Part shown: positions 17,412 to 26,285 of the stretch, in pieces
Numbering within the stretch: the stretch's first letter is position 1
How the letters are laid out: every line of letters begins with the position of its first letter
From: Vibrio xiamenensis
Lineage (GTDB): Bacteria; Pseudomonadota; Gammaproteobacteria; Enterobacterales; Vibrionaceae
Direction: 5' to 3'
DNA: 64,000 nucleotides
Assembly (NCBI RefSeq): GCF_900100015.1
Contig: NZ_FNDD01000015.1
Span: 62,001-126,000, forward strand
The notes under the pieces: generated by a model
Database searches by the model: none
What the model saw: the letters and a program-made list of their open reading frames with translations, nothing else
Told to the model about the DNA's origin: nothing
Position numbers and translations under genes: made by a program

Positions 17412-18664
17412 AGATAAAACTCCTGCGCTTTTGCAAAGAAATGCTCATCACCAAAATTGCCAGACTTAAGTGCCAAACACAGCGATCCATCAACCGATTT
17501 CACCCAAGGTACGCCCGGGGCAATTTGCGGACCGATATGAAAACCTTGCACTCCCAAACTTTGCGTTACGGTGCCGGAAGTTTCGCCACCAGCGACAATA
17601 AAGTTCTTCACACCCGCTTCTTTCAGTTGATGAGCAAGACGGCTAAAGAAAGCTTCCACGGCTTCACTTGAGACTTGAGCGCCATATTTTGCTTGGATCT
17701 TGTGTAGCTGTTCCGCCGGTTGGGTGGCATAGATCATCGGTGCCCAATCGCTATCAATGTTGTTCATCACCCATGCAAACACATGATCGACATAACTTTG
17801 ATCTTCTAAACACGCTTCAACTTCGACTAAGAAGCTCGGCGCTTGATCGCGATACACCGCCACTTGTTGATTGGTCATCAAAGAGCACGATCCGGATAGC
17901 ACCACACTTTTGGCTTTGGTTGGCAAACCGGCGGTTTTTGCCGCGCTTTGATCCGCCAGATGATCTGCCCAATTCTGCGCAATCCCTGCCGCAAGACCAG
18001 AGCCACCAGTGATCAAAGTTAGCGACTGACTCGCCGCGCCCAAAATGCTCAAATGATTGGCATTGAAAGCATCAACCACAGCGTAGCGACGCCCTTGTGC
18101 GCGCAATTTGGCAAATTCTTCGACCACTGCCGCCGTGCCCTGCTCGATTACCTGATAGTTGACCAGTCCCGCCTCACCGCGTGACTGAGCGTTCATCAAA
18201 CGAATTAAGCTTGAATCTGTCATTGGGGTCACCGGATGATGGCGCATACCAGATTCATTGAGTGGCTCGCCCAACACGAACAAATGACCGTTGAACACAG
18301 TGCGACCATTGACAGGGAGCGCTGGGCAAACCAACGTAAAGTCTTGCTCTAGCGCATCAAGCAGCGCATCCGTGACTGGGCCAATGTTTCCTTTGGCTGT
18401 GCTATCAAACGTCGAACAATATTTGAAATAAAACTGCTGACAACCTTGAGCTTTTAGCCATGCCAACGCCTCTAGCGATTGGGATACCGCTTGTTCAACT
18501 GGGCAAGAACGAGATTTCAAGCTAATGACGACGGCATCGGCATCTACGTCGATCTCAGCAGACGGCACACCATTGAGCTGTACGGTACGCATACCATTTT
18601 CGACTAAGAATCCCGCAATATCGGTTGCACCAGTAAAATCGTCGGCAATCACTCCTAATAACAT
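17408..18664 (-). CDS. otnK: 3-oxo-tetronate kinase
   Basis: Member of the four-carbon acid sugar kinase family (formerly DUF1537), which phosphorylates 3-oxo-tetronate at O4. 418 residues with the N-terminal IADDFTGATDIAGFL signature, the KYCSTFDSTAKGNIGP substrate segment (about residues 101-116), LITGGSGLAAG, and the nucleotide-binding VAGGETSGTV in the C-terminal half. The length is normal. It lies two bases after ltnD and overlaps otnC by four. Confidence 0.94.
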   Translation of the reverse strand: MLLGVIADDFTGATDIAGFLVENGMRTVQLNGVPSAEIDVDADAVVISLKSRSCPVEQAVSQSLEALAWLKAQGCQQFYFKYCSTFDSTAKGNIGPVTDALLDALEQDFTLVCPALPVNGRTVFNGHLFVLGEPLNESGMRHHPVTPMTDSSLIRLMNAQSRGEAGLVNYQVIEQGTAAVVEEFAKLRAQGRRYAVVDAFNANHLSILGAASQSLTLITGGSGLAAGIAQNWADHLADQSAAKTAGLPTKAKSVVLSGSCSLMTNQQVAVYRDQAPSFLVEVEACLEDQSYVDHVFAWVMNNIDSDWAPMIYATQPAEQLHKIQAKYGAQVSSEAVEAFFSRLAHQLKEAGVKNFIVAGGETSGTVTQSLGVQGFHIGPQIAPGVPWVKSVDGSLCLALKSGNFGDEHFFAKAQEFYL

Positions 18665-18666
18665 GC

Positions 18667-19572
18667 TTACTTCTCCACGCCAGGTAAGTCGATACCACTG
18701 AAGATTTTGATAACTGCGCTATCATCTTGTTGGCCAAAACCGGCATTGCTGGCGGAAGTGAACATATTGAGAGCTGCGCTAGAGAGCGGCAGTGGGAATT
18801 TGAGCGCCTGAGCCGTGTCGGCAACCAAGTTGAGGTCTTTAACAAAGATATCGACCATCGAGGTTGGGGTGTAATCCCCATCCACTACATGCTTCATGCG
18901 GTTTTCAAACATCCATGAGTTGCCCGCCGCGTTGGTCACGACTTCGTACATGGTATCGAGGGGAATATTCGCTCTGGCAGCCAAAGCCATTGCTTCAGCG
19001 CCCGCAGCAATATGAACGCCTGCTAGCAGTTGGTGGATGATTTTAACTGTCGCGCCAAGCCCGATCTCTTCACCGATGTTGTACACTTTGGCAGCGGTCG
19101 CTTGTAGTACAGGTTCCAGTTTGGCAAACGCTTGAGCGCTACCTGACGCCATCACCGTCATATCGCCTGTTTCCGCTTTCGCCGCCCCGCCAGAAACCGG
19201 AGCATCAAGCATGATCAAATCAAATTCTTTCAGTTTGGCTTCGATCTCTTTCGCATCTTGAGCCGAGATCGTAGCGGAAACCATTACGGCTGTTTTCGGC
19301 TTAAGATTACTAGCTAAACCAGAATCAAATAATACTGATTTGACTTGTTTGGCGTTGATCACCAGCAGCAACACAGCGTCGAGTTTATTGGCAAATAGAT
19401 TGGCATCTTCGGCGACTTGTTTAGCGCCAAATTCTTTTAAAGTTTGTAGTGCGGTCGGATTCAAATCGACGCCATAGACATCTAATCCAGCACGAACACA
19501 AGACTTCGCTGCGCCCATACCCATAGAACCCAATCCGATTACCGCGACCGATTTTGTTGTTTGCTCATTCAT
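18667..19572 (-). CDS. ltnD: L-threonate dehydrogenase
   Basis: NAD-dependent beta-hydroxyacid dehydrogenase that oxidises L-threonate to 2-oxo-tetronate, the entry step of this pathway. The ATG at 19572 (MNEQTTKSV) has an AAAGAG ribosome site; the upstream TTG extension is not needed. Rossmann motif VIGLGSMGMGAA (residues 11-22), substrate motif LDAPVSGGAAKAETGDM, and catalytic Lys in GLGATVKIIHQLL are visible. 301 residues. It is the first gene of the operon and is divergent from the DeoR regulator. D-erythronate or a related tetronate is possible as substrate. Confidence 0.88.
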   Translation of the reverse strand: MNEQTTKSVAVIGLGSMGMGAAKSCVRAGLDVYGVDLNPTALQTLKEFGAKQVAEDANLFANKLDAVLLLVINAKQVKSVLFDSGLASNLKPKTAVMVSATISAQDAKEIEAKLKEFDLIMLDAPVSGGAAKAETGDMTVMASGSAQAFAKLEPVLQATAAKVYNIGEEIGLGATVKIIHQLLAGVHIAAGAEAMALAARANIPLDTMYEVVTNAAGNSWMFENRMKHVVDGDYTPTSMVDIFVKDLNLVADTAQALKFPLPLSSAALNMFTSASNAGFGQQDDSAVIKIFSGIDLPGVEK

Positions 19573-19632
19573 ACTCTTTTTCTCGCTGGTCAATTTAATG
19601 CAGAGTGTTAATTAATGTTATTTGTTGTGATT

Positions 19633-19825
19633 ATATGTGAAACACATATTAAAAATCGTACACAAATCACAAATAAACACAATAATTCACATGATATTGA
19701 TAAGTACTTGATTTTGAATCACCAATATAACGGACATGAATCGTAATGTTTGCATCACAAACGAGACCTAATTAACAATAATTAACATAACTTCACATCC
19801 ATAATCGGTACTGTTAATATGTGAA
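19633..19825. promoter_or_regulatory. Repeated ATGTGAA operator sites in the ltnD/deoR gap
   Basis: A perfect inverted repeat ATATGTG-AAA-CACATAT lies at 19633-19649. The half-site ATGTGAA/TTCACAT recurs at 19686-19692, 19792-19798 and 19819-19825. All are in the 276-base divergent region, so they are good candidates for the binding sites of the adjacent DeoR regulator controlling both directions. The resemblance of TGTGA half-sites to CRP sites was considered; spacing does not fit CRP except loosely. Confidence 0.55.
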
Positions 19826-19848
19826 AAAACAGCGAGTAACCATCAATC

Positions 19849-20607
19849 ATGATTCCAGCAGAACGTCAGAAAACCATTTTGTCCCTGCTCTCTTCACAGA
19901 AAGTGATCAGCATTAATGAGCTGGTTGAACATTTAGATGTGTCGCATATGACGATTCGTCGTGACATTGTTAAATTGGAACAGCAAGGAAAAGTGCTGTC
20001 CGTTTCTGGTGGGGTGCAATTAACTCAGTTGCTTCATCAGGAGCCTTCTCACGATGCTAAAGCAGCGCAGCAGGCACAAGAAAAGGCGGCAATTGGCGTA
20101 TTGGCCAGCCAGCTGGTGACCGAGAGCGCCACGATTTACCTTGATGCAGGAACAACCACTTTGGAACTCGCTCATCAACTTGCCGAGCGTAGCGACCTTA
20201 CTGTTATTACTAATGATTTTGTGATTGCCGCTTATTTTATGCAGCATAGCCAATGTGAGGTTTACCATACCGGTGGACGGGTGGATCGCGAGAATCAATC
20301 CTGTGTCGGCAGTAAAGTGGCAGACTTTCTCAATACCATGAATATTGATATCGCATTTGTATCGACATCCTCTTGGAACTTGCACGGTTTATCGACGCCG
20401 AGTGAGCCCAAAGTGATCGTCAAACGCGCAATTGCTCAGGCTTCACAAAGCGTGGTGCTAGTCTCAGACTCTTCAAAGTACGGCAAGATTGCCACCTTTC
20501 ATGCGCTGGATATCGAAAAATTTGACCTTGTGGTCACCGACAGCCACTTTCCCCTCAGTGTTAAACAAGAGTTGGAAGAAAAAGATATTCGTGTTCTGAT
20601 GCCCTAG
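19849..20607 (+). CDS. DeoR-family repressor of the tetronate operon
   Basis: 252-residue regulator with an N-terminal winged helix-turn-helix (ERQKTILSLLSSQKVISINELVEHLDVSHMTIRRDIVKLEQQGKV) and a C-terminal DeoRC sugar-phosphate sensor domain with DAGTTTLELAHQL (about residues 99-111) and VSDSSKYGK near 206-214. The DxGTT motif fits binding of a phosphorylated intermediate. Divergent from ltnD, so it most likely represses the tetronate genes and itself. A 26-bp perfect palindrome follows the stop. Confidence 0.92.
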   Translation: MIPAERQKTILSLLSSQKVISINELVEHLDVSHMTIRRDIVKLEQQGKVLSVSGGVQLTQLLHQEPSHDAKAAQQAQEKAAIGVLASQLVTESATIYLDAGTTTLELAHQLAERSDLTVITNDFVIAAYFMQHSQCEVYHTGGRVDRENQSCVGSKVADFLNTMNIDIAFVSTSSWNLHGLSTPSEPKVIVKRAIAQASQSVVLVSDSSKYGKIATFHALDIEKFDLVVTDSHFPLSVKQELEEKDIRVLMP

Positions 20608-20632
20608 CCAGCCTGCAAATTGCGCCCAAAAA

Positions 20633-20658
20633 TAACGGGAACCCATGGGTTCCCGTTA
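20633..20658. terminator. 26-bp perfect palindrome after deoR
   Basis: TAACGGGAACCCA followed directly by its exact complement. As RNA it makes a stable hairpin, but there is no T-run, so it is either a poor terminator or a protein-binding palindrome. Confidence 0.5.
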
Positions 20659-20856
20659 CCTACAGCAACAAAGCAAAGTGACAATTGACATTCTTTTATA
20701 ATAGTGTGCTTTCGCATTAGCAACATTAGCAATAAATCGCTGACTTCCCAGCATAAAGCTGTCGTTTTGTGAGCGAGTTAAGCTTTGTATTTTGCCATTG
20801 TGAGCGTTACACCAAGCCATTACTTGCCCCTCGAAAATTCGCCTTTCTTCATCAAA

Positions 20857-20885
20857 TCGTCATACGAACATCATCAAACACTCAC
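20857..20885 (+). promoter_or_regulatory. Candidate Pho box upstream of olsF
   Basis: Three TCA-containing heptamers in 11-base register: TCGTCAT, ACATCAT and CACTCAC, separated by four-base AT-rich or mixed spacers. PhoB boxes have CTGTCAT repeats with this spacing. Match to consensus is partial (5/7, 4/7, 4/7). It lies 70-98 bases before the olsF start. Confidence 0.4.
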
Positions 20886-20954
20886 TGAACTGTCTCGTGA
20901 GTGAAACATGGCTTTTCTACCATCTCCCTAACTTGATTAGCGAGATAAGACCAT

Positions 20955-22733
20955 ATGGGAATTGCAAGTCCGTTTCGATTGCCAAGGAAAACGCCGTTTG
21001 GCCTTGGTGAAGGTGTTGCAGAATGGGCAACAGGGTTAAACAAGCTTGATAAGTTTTACGCTAAGCGACCGGCGGGAATAGATACTCGGGGCTTTTTGCG
21101 TTTTACCTTAGAAGTGCTCGGGATTGATTATCAGATCACTCAAGGTACGCTTTCTGAGGTTCCCACCAGCGGGCCAACCATAGTGGTCGCCAACCACCCG
21201 CTCGGTTGTGTCGAAGGGGTCATCTTAGCGGAGCTGCTACTGATGCTACGCAGTGATGTAAAAATCCTCGCCAATCAATATCTCAAGACCGTTCCTGAAT
21301 TAGATCAACTGTTTATTGGTGTTGATGTGTTTGAAGGCAAAAACGCCCATCAAGCCAATTTGCTGGCACTGCGTGAAGCAAACCGCCACCTCAAGCAACA
21401 AGGTTTGCTACTGCTATTTCCGGCCGGTGAAGTATCAAAAATGGTCGACAGCAAAACTAAAAAGCTGGAAGACAAAGAGTGGAGCCGCTCGGTCGCATCT
21501 TTAGTCAACAAACACCAAGCCACGACCGTACCAGTGTTTATCAAAGGCCAAAATTCACGTCGCTTTTATCTGGCGGGCAAGGTTCATCCGCTGCTACGTA
21601 CTTTGATGCTCGGACGAGAACTGCTGAATAAACAAGCACAGTGTATTGAGCTCTTTATTGGCGATGCCATCAAATATAAAGAGATCAGTAAGCTCGACGA
21701 CCTAAAAATGGTCAACTATTTGCGTCTCAACACCTATCTACTCGGTCAGGCTGATCATACGCTGAAACATAGTCAACCAAGCCGTAGCTCCAATAACGCC
21801 ACCAGTGACATCGCGCCACGTCTGCCAGCCCAGACGCTAAGCGATGATATTGCACATATTCCAAACGACCACCATCTGCTGTCGCACCAAGAGTTTGATG
21901 TCTACTGCACTCAAGCTAAATACATTCCCGCGCTGATGCATGAAATTGGTCGTCAAAGAGAGCTCAACTTTCGCCAAGTAGGCGAAGGCACGGGGAAAGC
22001 GCTGGATTTGGACCTGTATGATGACGACTACCACCACTTATTTATTTGGGATAAAGACAAACAGCAATTAGTTGGCGCCTATCGTTTAGGATTAGTGGAT
22101 ACACTGCTAAAGCGCCGCGGACTTGATGGTTTGTATTCCAGAACTTTATTCGATTATGACCAAGCCTTTATCGACAAAATGGGCCACTCGATTGAACTAG
22201 GGCGCTCAGTTATCGCCAGTGAGTATCAGAAATCGATGACAGCTTTACTGCTATTGTGGAAAGGCATCGCCACTTTCGTCTACAAACATCCCCACTACAC
22301 CCATCTCTATGGCCCAGTCAGCATCAGCAACGACTATAGTGATAGCGCGCGCCAGCTGCTGGCACAGACGTTAACTTTGCATCATTACGATCTCGAACGT
22401 GCAGAACACGTCAAACCCATTTCACCACTTGGTAAACAAAGCCAATGGAACACCAATATGCTCACCGCTTTGGCTGATATCCAGTTATTGTCTAAAGTGA
22501 TTAGTCGCCTCGACCAAGGTCGCGGTGTTCCCGTACTGCTACGCCAATACCTTGGCCTGAATGGCAAATTGGTCAGTTTCAATGTCGACGCCGATTTTAA
22601 TCATTCGCTCGACGGCTTAATTTTGGTTGATCTTACCGACGTAGAATCGAAAACACTCGGGCGCTATATGGGTAACGAACAAGCTAAGCAATATCTCAAC
22701 CTCCACCATAACAACCAGTGTGCTCACGGCTAA
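20955..22733 (+). CDS. olsF: Bifunctional ornithine lipid synthase OlsF
   Basis: 592-residue fusion of two acyltransferases. The N-terminal half is PlsC-like, with ANHPLGCVEG (about residues 75-84) and FPAGEVS (about 155-161) matching blocks I and III, and would acylate lyso-ornithine lipid (OlsA role). The C-terminal half is GNAT-like, with LRELNFRQVGEGTG-type and IELGRSVI motifs, and would N-acylate ornithine (OlsB role). Acts at the inner membrane to make phosphate-free ornithine lipids. From memory, the V. cholerae homologue VC0489 is induced by phosphate starvation through PhoB. Monocistronic, with a strong terminator. Confidence 0.88.
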   Translation: MGIASPFRLPRKTPFGLGEGVAEWATGLNKLDKFYAKRPAGIDTRGFLRFTLEVLGIDYQITQGTLSEVPTSGPTIVVANHPLGCVEGVILAELLLMLRSDVKILANQYLKTVPELDQLFIGVDVFEGKNAHQANLLALREANRHLKQQGLLLLFPAGEVSKMVDSKTKKLEDKEWSRSVASLVNKHQATTVPVFIKGQNSRRFYLAGKVHPLLRTLMLGRELLNKQAQCIELFIGDAIKYKEISKLDDLKMVNYLRLNTYLLGQADHTLKHSQPSRSSNNATSDIAPRLPAQTLSDDIAHIPNDHHLLSHQEFDVYCTQAKYIPALMHEIGRQRELNFRQVGEGTGKALDLDLYDDDYHHLFIWDKDKQQLVGAYRLGLVDTLLKRRGLDGLYSRTLFDYDQAFIDKMGHSIELGRSVIASEYQKSMTALLLLWKGIATFVYKHPHYTHLYGPVSISNDYSDSARQLLAQTLTLHHYDLERAEHVKPISPLGKQSQWNTNMLTALADIQLLSKVISRLDQGRGVPVLLRQYLGLNGKLVSFNVDADFNHSLDGLILVDLTDVESKTLGRYMGNEQAKQYLNLHHNNQCAHG

Positions 22734-22744
22734 GCACCGAAAAC

Positions 22745-22779
22745 ACATAGCGTCAGGCCAATTGAGCCTGACGCTATGT
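22745..22779 (+). terminator. Terminator of olsF
   Basis: A perfect 14-bp stem (ACATAGCGTCAGGC / complement) with a seven-base loop and a short T tail, 11 bases after the stop. Confidence 0.75.
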
Positions 22780-22844
22780 TTCTGGACAAAACCGAATTTA
22801 TGCTCACATAATCGTTTAATCATTTAAGATTAAAGGACTTTTTG

Positions 22845-23783
22845 ATGGGCTTTATGATTGACCACTGGGACTTCAATGCCTCCCCAGCGATTCAGCAACC
22901 GCTTGATGACTCAAAGCTACAACCCAACCATTGGTACCACTGTGAACGCATGAATCCCGACCTTCGCAGCTGGCTATTAAACAATGGCATTCCAGACAGT
23001 ACCGTTGAGCACCTGCTTGCCGACGAAACTCGTCCTTCGTTTCATCAATACGATACTGATAACTTTATGTTGATCTTACGTGGCATCAATATGAACAGTA
23101 ACGACACGCCTGAAAACATGCTCAGCGTTCGAATCCTTTACTACAACGGCACTTTGATCTCGACACGTAAAATTCCGTCCCGTTCGATCTTGGAGATCCG
23201 CCAAGCACTTGAAAAACAAAAAGGTCCAAACGATCTTTCCGAACTGTTATTGCAGATCATTGATGGATTGAGCAATAAGATCGATCTCTATCTCGAAGAC
23301 ATCGATGCTGCGATCAATGCGTTCGACATTAACGACAGCACCACTCATGACGCAATCGATACTCAAAAAGCGCTATTGAGAATCAAGCGTTTTATTCGTC
23401 CACAACTGTATGCCATTCGTGACTTTTCCGAGTCCGAAACCTCGCCGATGCAGCAGCATGAACATCATGCTCACTACGCGCTCAATAACATTACTCGTAT
23501 TAACGAAACTATCGATTTCTACTTGGGTGAACTAGACTTGATGCGAGATGAGATTCGCCATTTGCATGACGAGCAGGTCAACCAAAATAGCTATCTGTTT
23601 ACGGTTGTGGCTGCGATATTCCTGCCGACCAGTTTCTTAACCGGTTTACTCGGCATCAATATCGGCGGCATACCGGGAACCGAGAATCCAAGTGCCTTTC
23701 TTTGGTTTTGTTTAGGCTTGCTGGTGATATTTGGTGCCGAGATATGGTTGCTTCGCTACCTCAAATTCTTTAACAAAAATTGA
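22845..23783 (+). CDS. zntB: CorA-family zinc transporter ZntB
   Basis: Inner-membrane CorA-type metal transporter. The ATG at 22845 has an AAAGGA ribosome site at a good distance; a TTG directly before it is also in frame. 312 residues: a long cytoplasmic, charged N-terminal domain, then two C-terminal helices. The loop between them carries GINIGGIPG, the ZntB form of the CorA GxN signature, which separates it from Mg transporters. Zinc (or Cd) transport is inferred from the subfamily. Confidence 0.9.
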   Translation: MGFMIDHWDFNASPAIQQPLDDSKLQPNHWYHCERMNPDLRSWLLNNGIPDSTVEHLLADETRPSFHQYDTDNFMLILRGINMNSNDTPENMLSVRILYYNGTLISTRKIPSRSILEIRQALEKQKGPNDLSELLLQIIDGLSNKIDLYLEDIDAAINAFDINDSTTHDAIDTQKALLRIKRFIRPQLYAIRDFSESETSPMQQHEHHAHYALNNITRINETIDFYLGELDLMRDEIRHLHDEQVNQNSYLFTVVAAIFLPTSFLTGLLGINIGGIPGTENPSAFLWFCLGLLVIFGAEIWLLRYLKFFNKN

Positions 23784-23811
23784 GTGATGCGATGAATGAA
23801 AGAGTAACGAA

Positions 23812-23830
23812 AAACTTTGTCACAAAGTTT
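23812..23830. repeat. 19-base perfect palindrome after zntB
   Basis: AAACTTTGT-C-ACAAAGTTT, 29 bases after the zntB stop. No T-run. Could be an operator or a weak transcript end. Confidence 0.6.
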
Positions 23831-23984
23831 CAAAACTCCGAATCTTGCTGGTTGAAAATCTGGCGGAGCCATTAAATGCCGCAAAAATCGAGATGTAGAT
23901 CACTTAATTTTCGAACATATATAAATTTAAGCATTCAAATGTGATCAACATCTCAATATATTTTTATTAACAATTTAAATATAA

Positions 23985-23998
23985 GTGACATACATCAC
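23985..23998 (+). promoter_or_regulatory. CRP-like site upstream of mtlA
   Basis: GTGA-CATACA-TCAC, an 8/10 match to the CRP core, just upstream of a near-consensus promoter. A second partial site (TGTGA-N6-TCTCA) lies at 23940-23955. Catabolite control of a mannitol PTS operon is expected. Confidence 0.6.
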
Positions 23999-24009
23999 TA
24001 CCAAATTTA

Positions 24010-24039
24010 TTGACAAATACAAATTTATAAATTTGTAAT
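24010..24039 (+). promoter_or_regulatory. Promoter of the mtlADR operon
   Basis: TTGACA (perfect) and TGTAAT (5/6) with 18-base spacing. Predicted start near 24046 gives a 5' leader of about 200 bases before mtlA. Confidence 0.65.
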
Positions 24040-24045
24040 TTATTT

Positions 24046-24210
24046 ACACCGTCAATCATTGATGGCGATCACATAAAAATCTCTTGCCGGATGGTTTTTA
24101 TATGGGGCTGATCACGAAAACCCCGTCCTCAGCTCTATTTGGAAATTGTGTGGTAAATTGATTGGGTACTAAGCAAACAATAAACGGTTTTGGCAAACCG
24201 TTACTACAAC
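24046..24210 (-). ncRNA. mtlS: Candidate MtlS antisense small RNA region (ends approximate)
   Basis: In V. cholerae the small RNA MtlS is encoded antisense to the mtlA 5' leader and represses mtlA. The same long leader exists here and contains several inverted repeats: CACATAAAAAT with its partner (about 24070-24104), GGGG/CCCC (24104-24124), and a perfect 8-bp stem AACGGTTT/AAACCGTT (24183-24202). Presence and boundaries are inferred from synteny and structure; no clear minus-strand promoter was found. Confidence 0.3.
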
Positions 24211-24243
24211 AATGTCTATCAGAACATCGAACGGGGAACTGTT

Positions 24244-26193
24244 ATGATATCACCAGACGCAAAGGTCAAGATACAAAATTTTGGTCGATTCCTGTCTAAC
24301 ATGGTTATGCCCAACATAGGGGCATTTATTGCATGGGGCTTTATTACAGCTCTATTTATTCCAACTGGTTGGTTGCCGAACGAAGCATTGGCATCCATGG
24401 TTGGCCCAATGATTACTTACCTTCTACCTCTGCTCATTGGTTACACTGGCGGTAAATTGGTTGCCGGAGAGCGCGGTGCGGTAGTTGGCGCCATTACCAC
24501 TATGGGCGTGATCGTCGGTACCGATATTCCAATGTTTATGGGTGCGATGATGGCTGGCCCTCTTGGTGGTTGGGCTATCAAAACGTTCGATAAAAAAGTC
24601 GACGGTAAAATCAAAAGCGGTTTTGAGATGTTGGTTAACAACTTCTCAGCTGGCATCATTGGTATGATCCTAGCGATTCTCGCGTTCTACTTTATTGGTC
24701 CTTTCGTTAAGATTCTTTCTAGCGTGTTAGCATCTGGCGTGCACTTCCTCGTTTCAGCTCATCTACTGCCGCTAACATCGATCTTTGTTGAACCAGCGAA
24801 AATTCTATTCCTGAACAACGCCATCAACCACGGTATTTTCTCTCCACTTGGAATCCAAGAATCAGCAGAAACGGGTAAATCGATCTTCTTCCTTATCGAA
24901 GCGAACCCAGGTCCTGGCTTAGGTATCCTGCTTGCTTACATGGTATTTGGTAAAGGCACCGCGAAACAAACTGCGGGCGGCGCATCGATCATTCATTTCT
25001 TTGGTGGTATTCACGAAATTTACTTCCCGTACATTTTGATGAATCCTCGTCTGATCCTTGCTGCTATCGCAGGTGGTATGACTGGCGTATTCACCCTGAC
25101 TGTGTTTGATGCAGGTATCGTTTCACCCGCCTCACCTGGCTCTATCTTTGCCGTACTGCTGATGGCATCGAAAAGTTCTATCCCAGGTGTATTGTGCTCT
25201 ATCGGCGCTGCAGCACTGGTTTCATTTACCGTTGCTTCACTACTAATGAAAGCACAGCGTAATACCGAGCAAGACGGCGACGCCGATGCACTTGAAAACG
25301 CCACCGCGCAAATGAAAGACATGAAAGCGAGCTCAAAAGGTGCTTCAAGCCAAAACGGTTCAACTGAGCTCGATATGGCTAACGTACAGAGCATCATCGT
25401 TGCGTGTGACGCAGGTATGGGCTCAAGTGCAATGGGCGCAAGTATGTTACGTAAAAAAGTTCAACAAGCAGGTTTGAATATTAATGTAACCAACTTAGCA
25501 ATCAACAACTTAGAAGAAGGCGTGGACATCGTGATTACTCATAAAGATTTGACCGAGCGTGCACGTAAGTACGTGCCAAATGCATACCATGTTTCTCTGA
25601 CGAACTTCCTCGACAGTGAAATGTATAACCAATTGGTGTCTAAACTGGCTGATGCACAAGGCAGTTTGAAAGCAGCTAATGATGACCAAAACATCAAAAT
25701 GTCTCTGTTGGCCGCCAACGAAGACAACCTAGCAGAGTCGCAACCAGCGGTTTTTCAAATAGAGCGCCATAACATTCATTTAGGTTTAGAAGCAGAGAAC
25801 AAAGAACAAGCGATTCGTTACGCAGGTAACAAGTTGGTTGAGCTTGGTTATGTAGAACCAGAATACGTGGATGCGATGTTTGAACGTGAGCAAATGGTCT
25901 CGACTTACCTTGGTGAATCGATTGCCGTTCCTCATGGCACGGTTGCAGCAAAAGATCGCGTGATCAAAACCGGTATCGTCATCTGTCAGTACCCATCTGG
26001 CGTACAATTTGGTGATGATAAAGAAGACGTCGCTAAGTTGGTCATTGGTATTGCTGCGAAAAATGACGAGCATATTCAAGTCATTACTGCCATCACTAAC
26101 GCCTTAGATGATCCAGATAACATCGAAAAACTCACCCAAACGACCAATGTTGAAGACGTAATCAACATTCTTTCGGGTCACCAAGCCGCTTAA
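24244..26193 (+). CDS. mtlA: PTS mannitol transporter, EIICBA
   Basis: Membrane permease and phosphotransferase that imports mannitol as mannitol-1-phosphate. The ATG at 24244 (MISPDAKVKIQ) has a GGGG-containing ribosome site. Order of domains: EIIC with GGIHEIYFPYILMNP (substrate site), EIIB with the phospho-Cys in IVACDAGMGSSAMGASM (about residues 383-399), and EIIA with the phospho-His in SIAVPHGT (about residue 559). 649 residues, full length. First gene of mtlA-mtlD-mtlR. Confidence 0.96.
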   Translation: MISPDAKVKIQNFGRFLSNMVMPNIGAFIAWGFITALFIPTGWLPNEALASMVGPMITYLLPLLIGYTGGKLVAGERGAVVGAITTMGVIVGTDIPMFMGAMMAGPLGGWAIKTFDKKVDGKIKSGFEMLVNNFSAGIIGMILAILAFYFIGPFVKILSSVLASGVHFLVSAHLLPLTSIFVEPAKILFLNNAINHGIFSPLGIQESAETGKSIFFLIEANPGPGLGILLAYMVFGKGTAKQTAGGASIIHFFGGIHEIYFPYILMNPRLILAAIAGGMTGVFTLTVFDAGIVSPASPGSIFAVLLMASKSSIPGVLCSIGAAALVSFTVASLLMKAQRNTEQDGDADALENATAQMKDMKASSKGASSQNGSTELDMANVQSIIVACDAGMGSSAMGASMLRKKVQQAGLNINVTNLAINNLEEGVDIVITHKDLTERARKYVPNAYHVSLTNFLDSEMYNQLVSKLADAQGSLKAANDDQNIKMSLLAANEDNLAESQPAVFQIERHNIHLGLEAENKEQAIRYAGNKLVELGYVEPEYVDAMFEREQMVSTYLGESIAVPHGTVAAKDRVIKTGIVICQYPSGVQFGDDKEDVAKLVIGIAAKNDEHIQVITAITNALDDPDNIEKLTQTTNVEDVINILSGHQAA

Positions 26194-26285
26194 CGGCAAC
26201 TTGCTCCTAAGCAATTCGAGGCCACGCATCCCCCATGCTGGCCTCCCTTTCTGGCAATCTTGTATTGATATTATTTAAGGTAAGT

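Noticed and set aside
20684..20704. TTGACA and TATAAT next to each other upstream of olsF
   Set aside because: Only about seven bases lie between them, so they cannot act as one -35/-10 pair.
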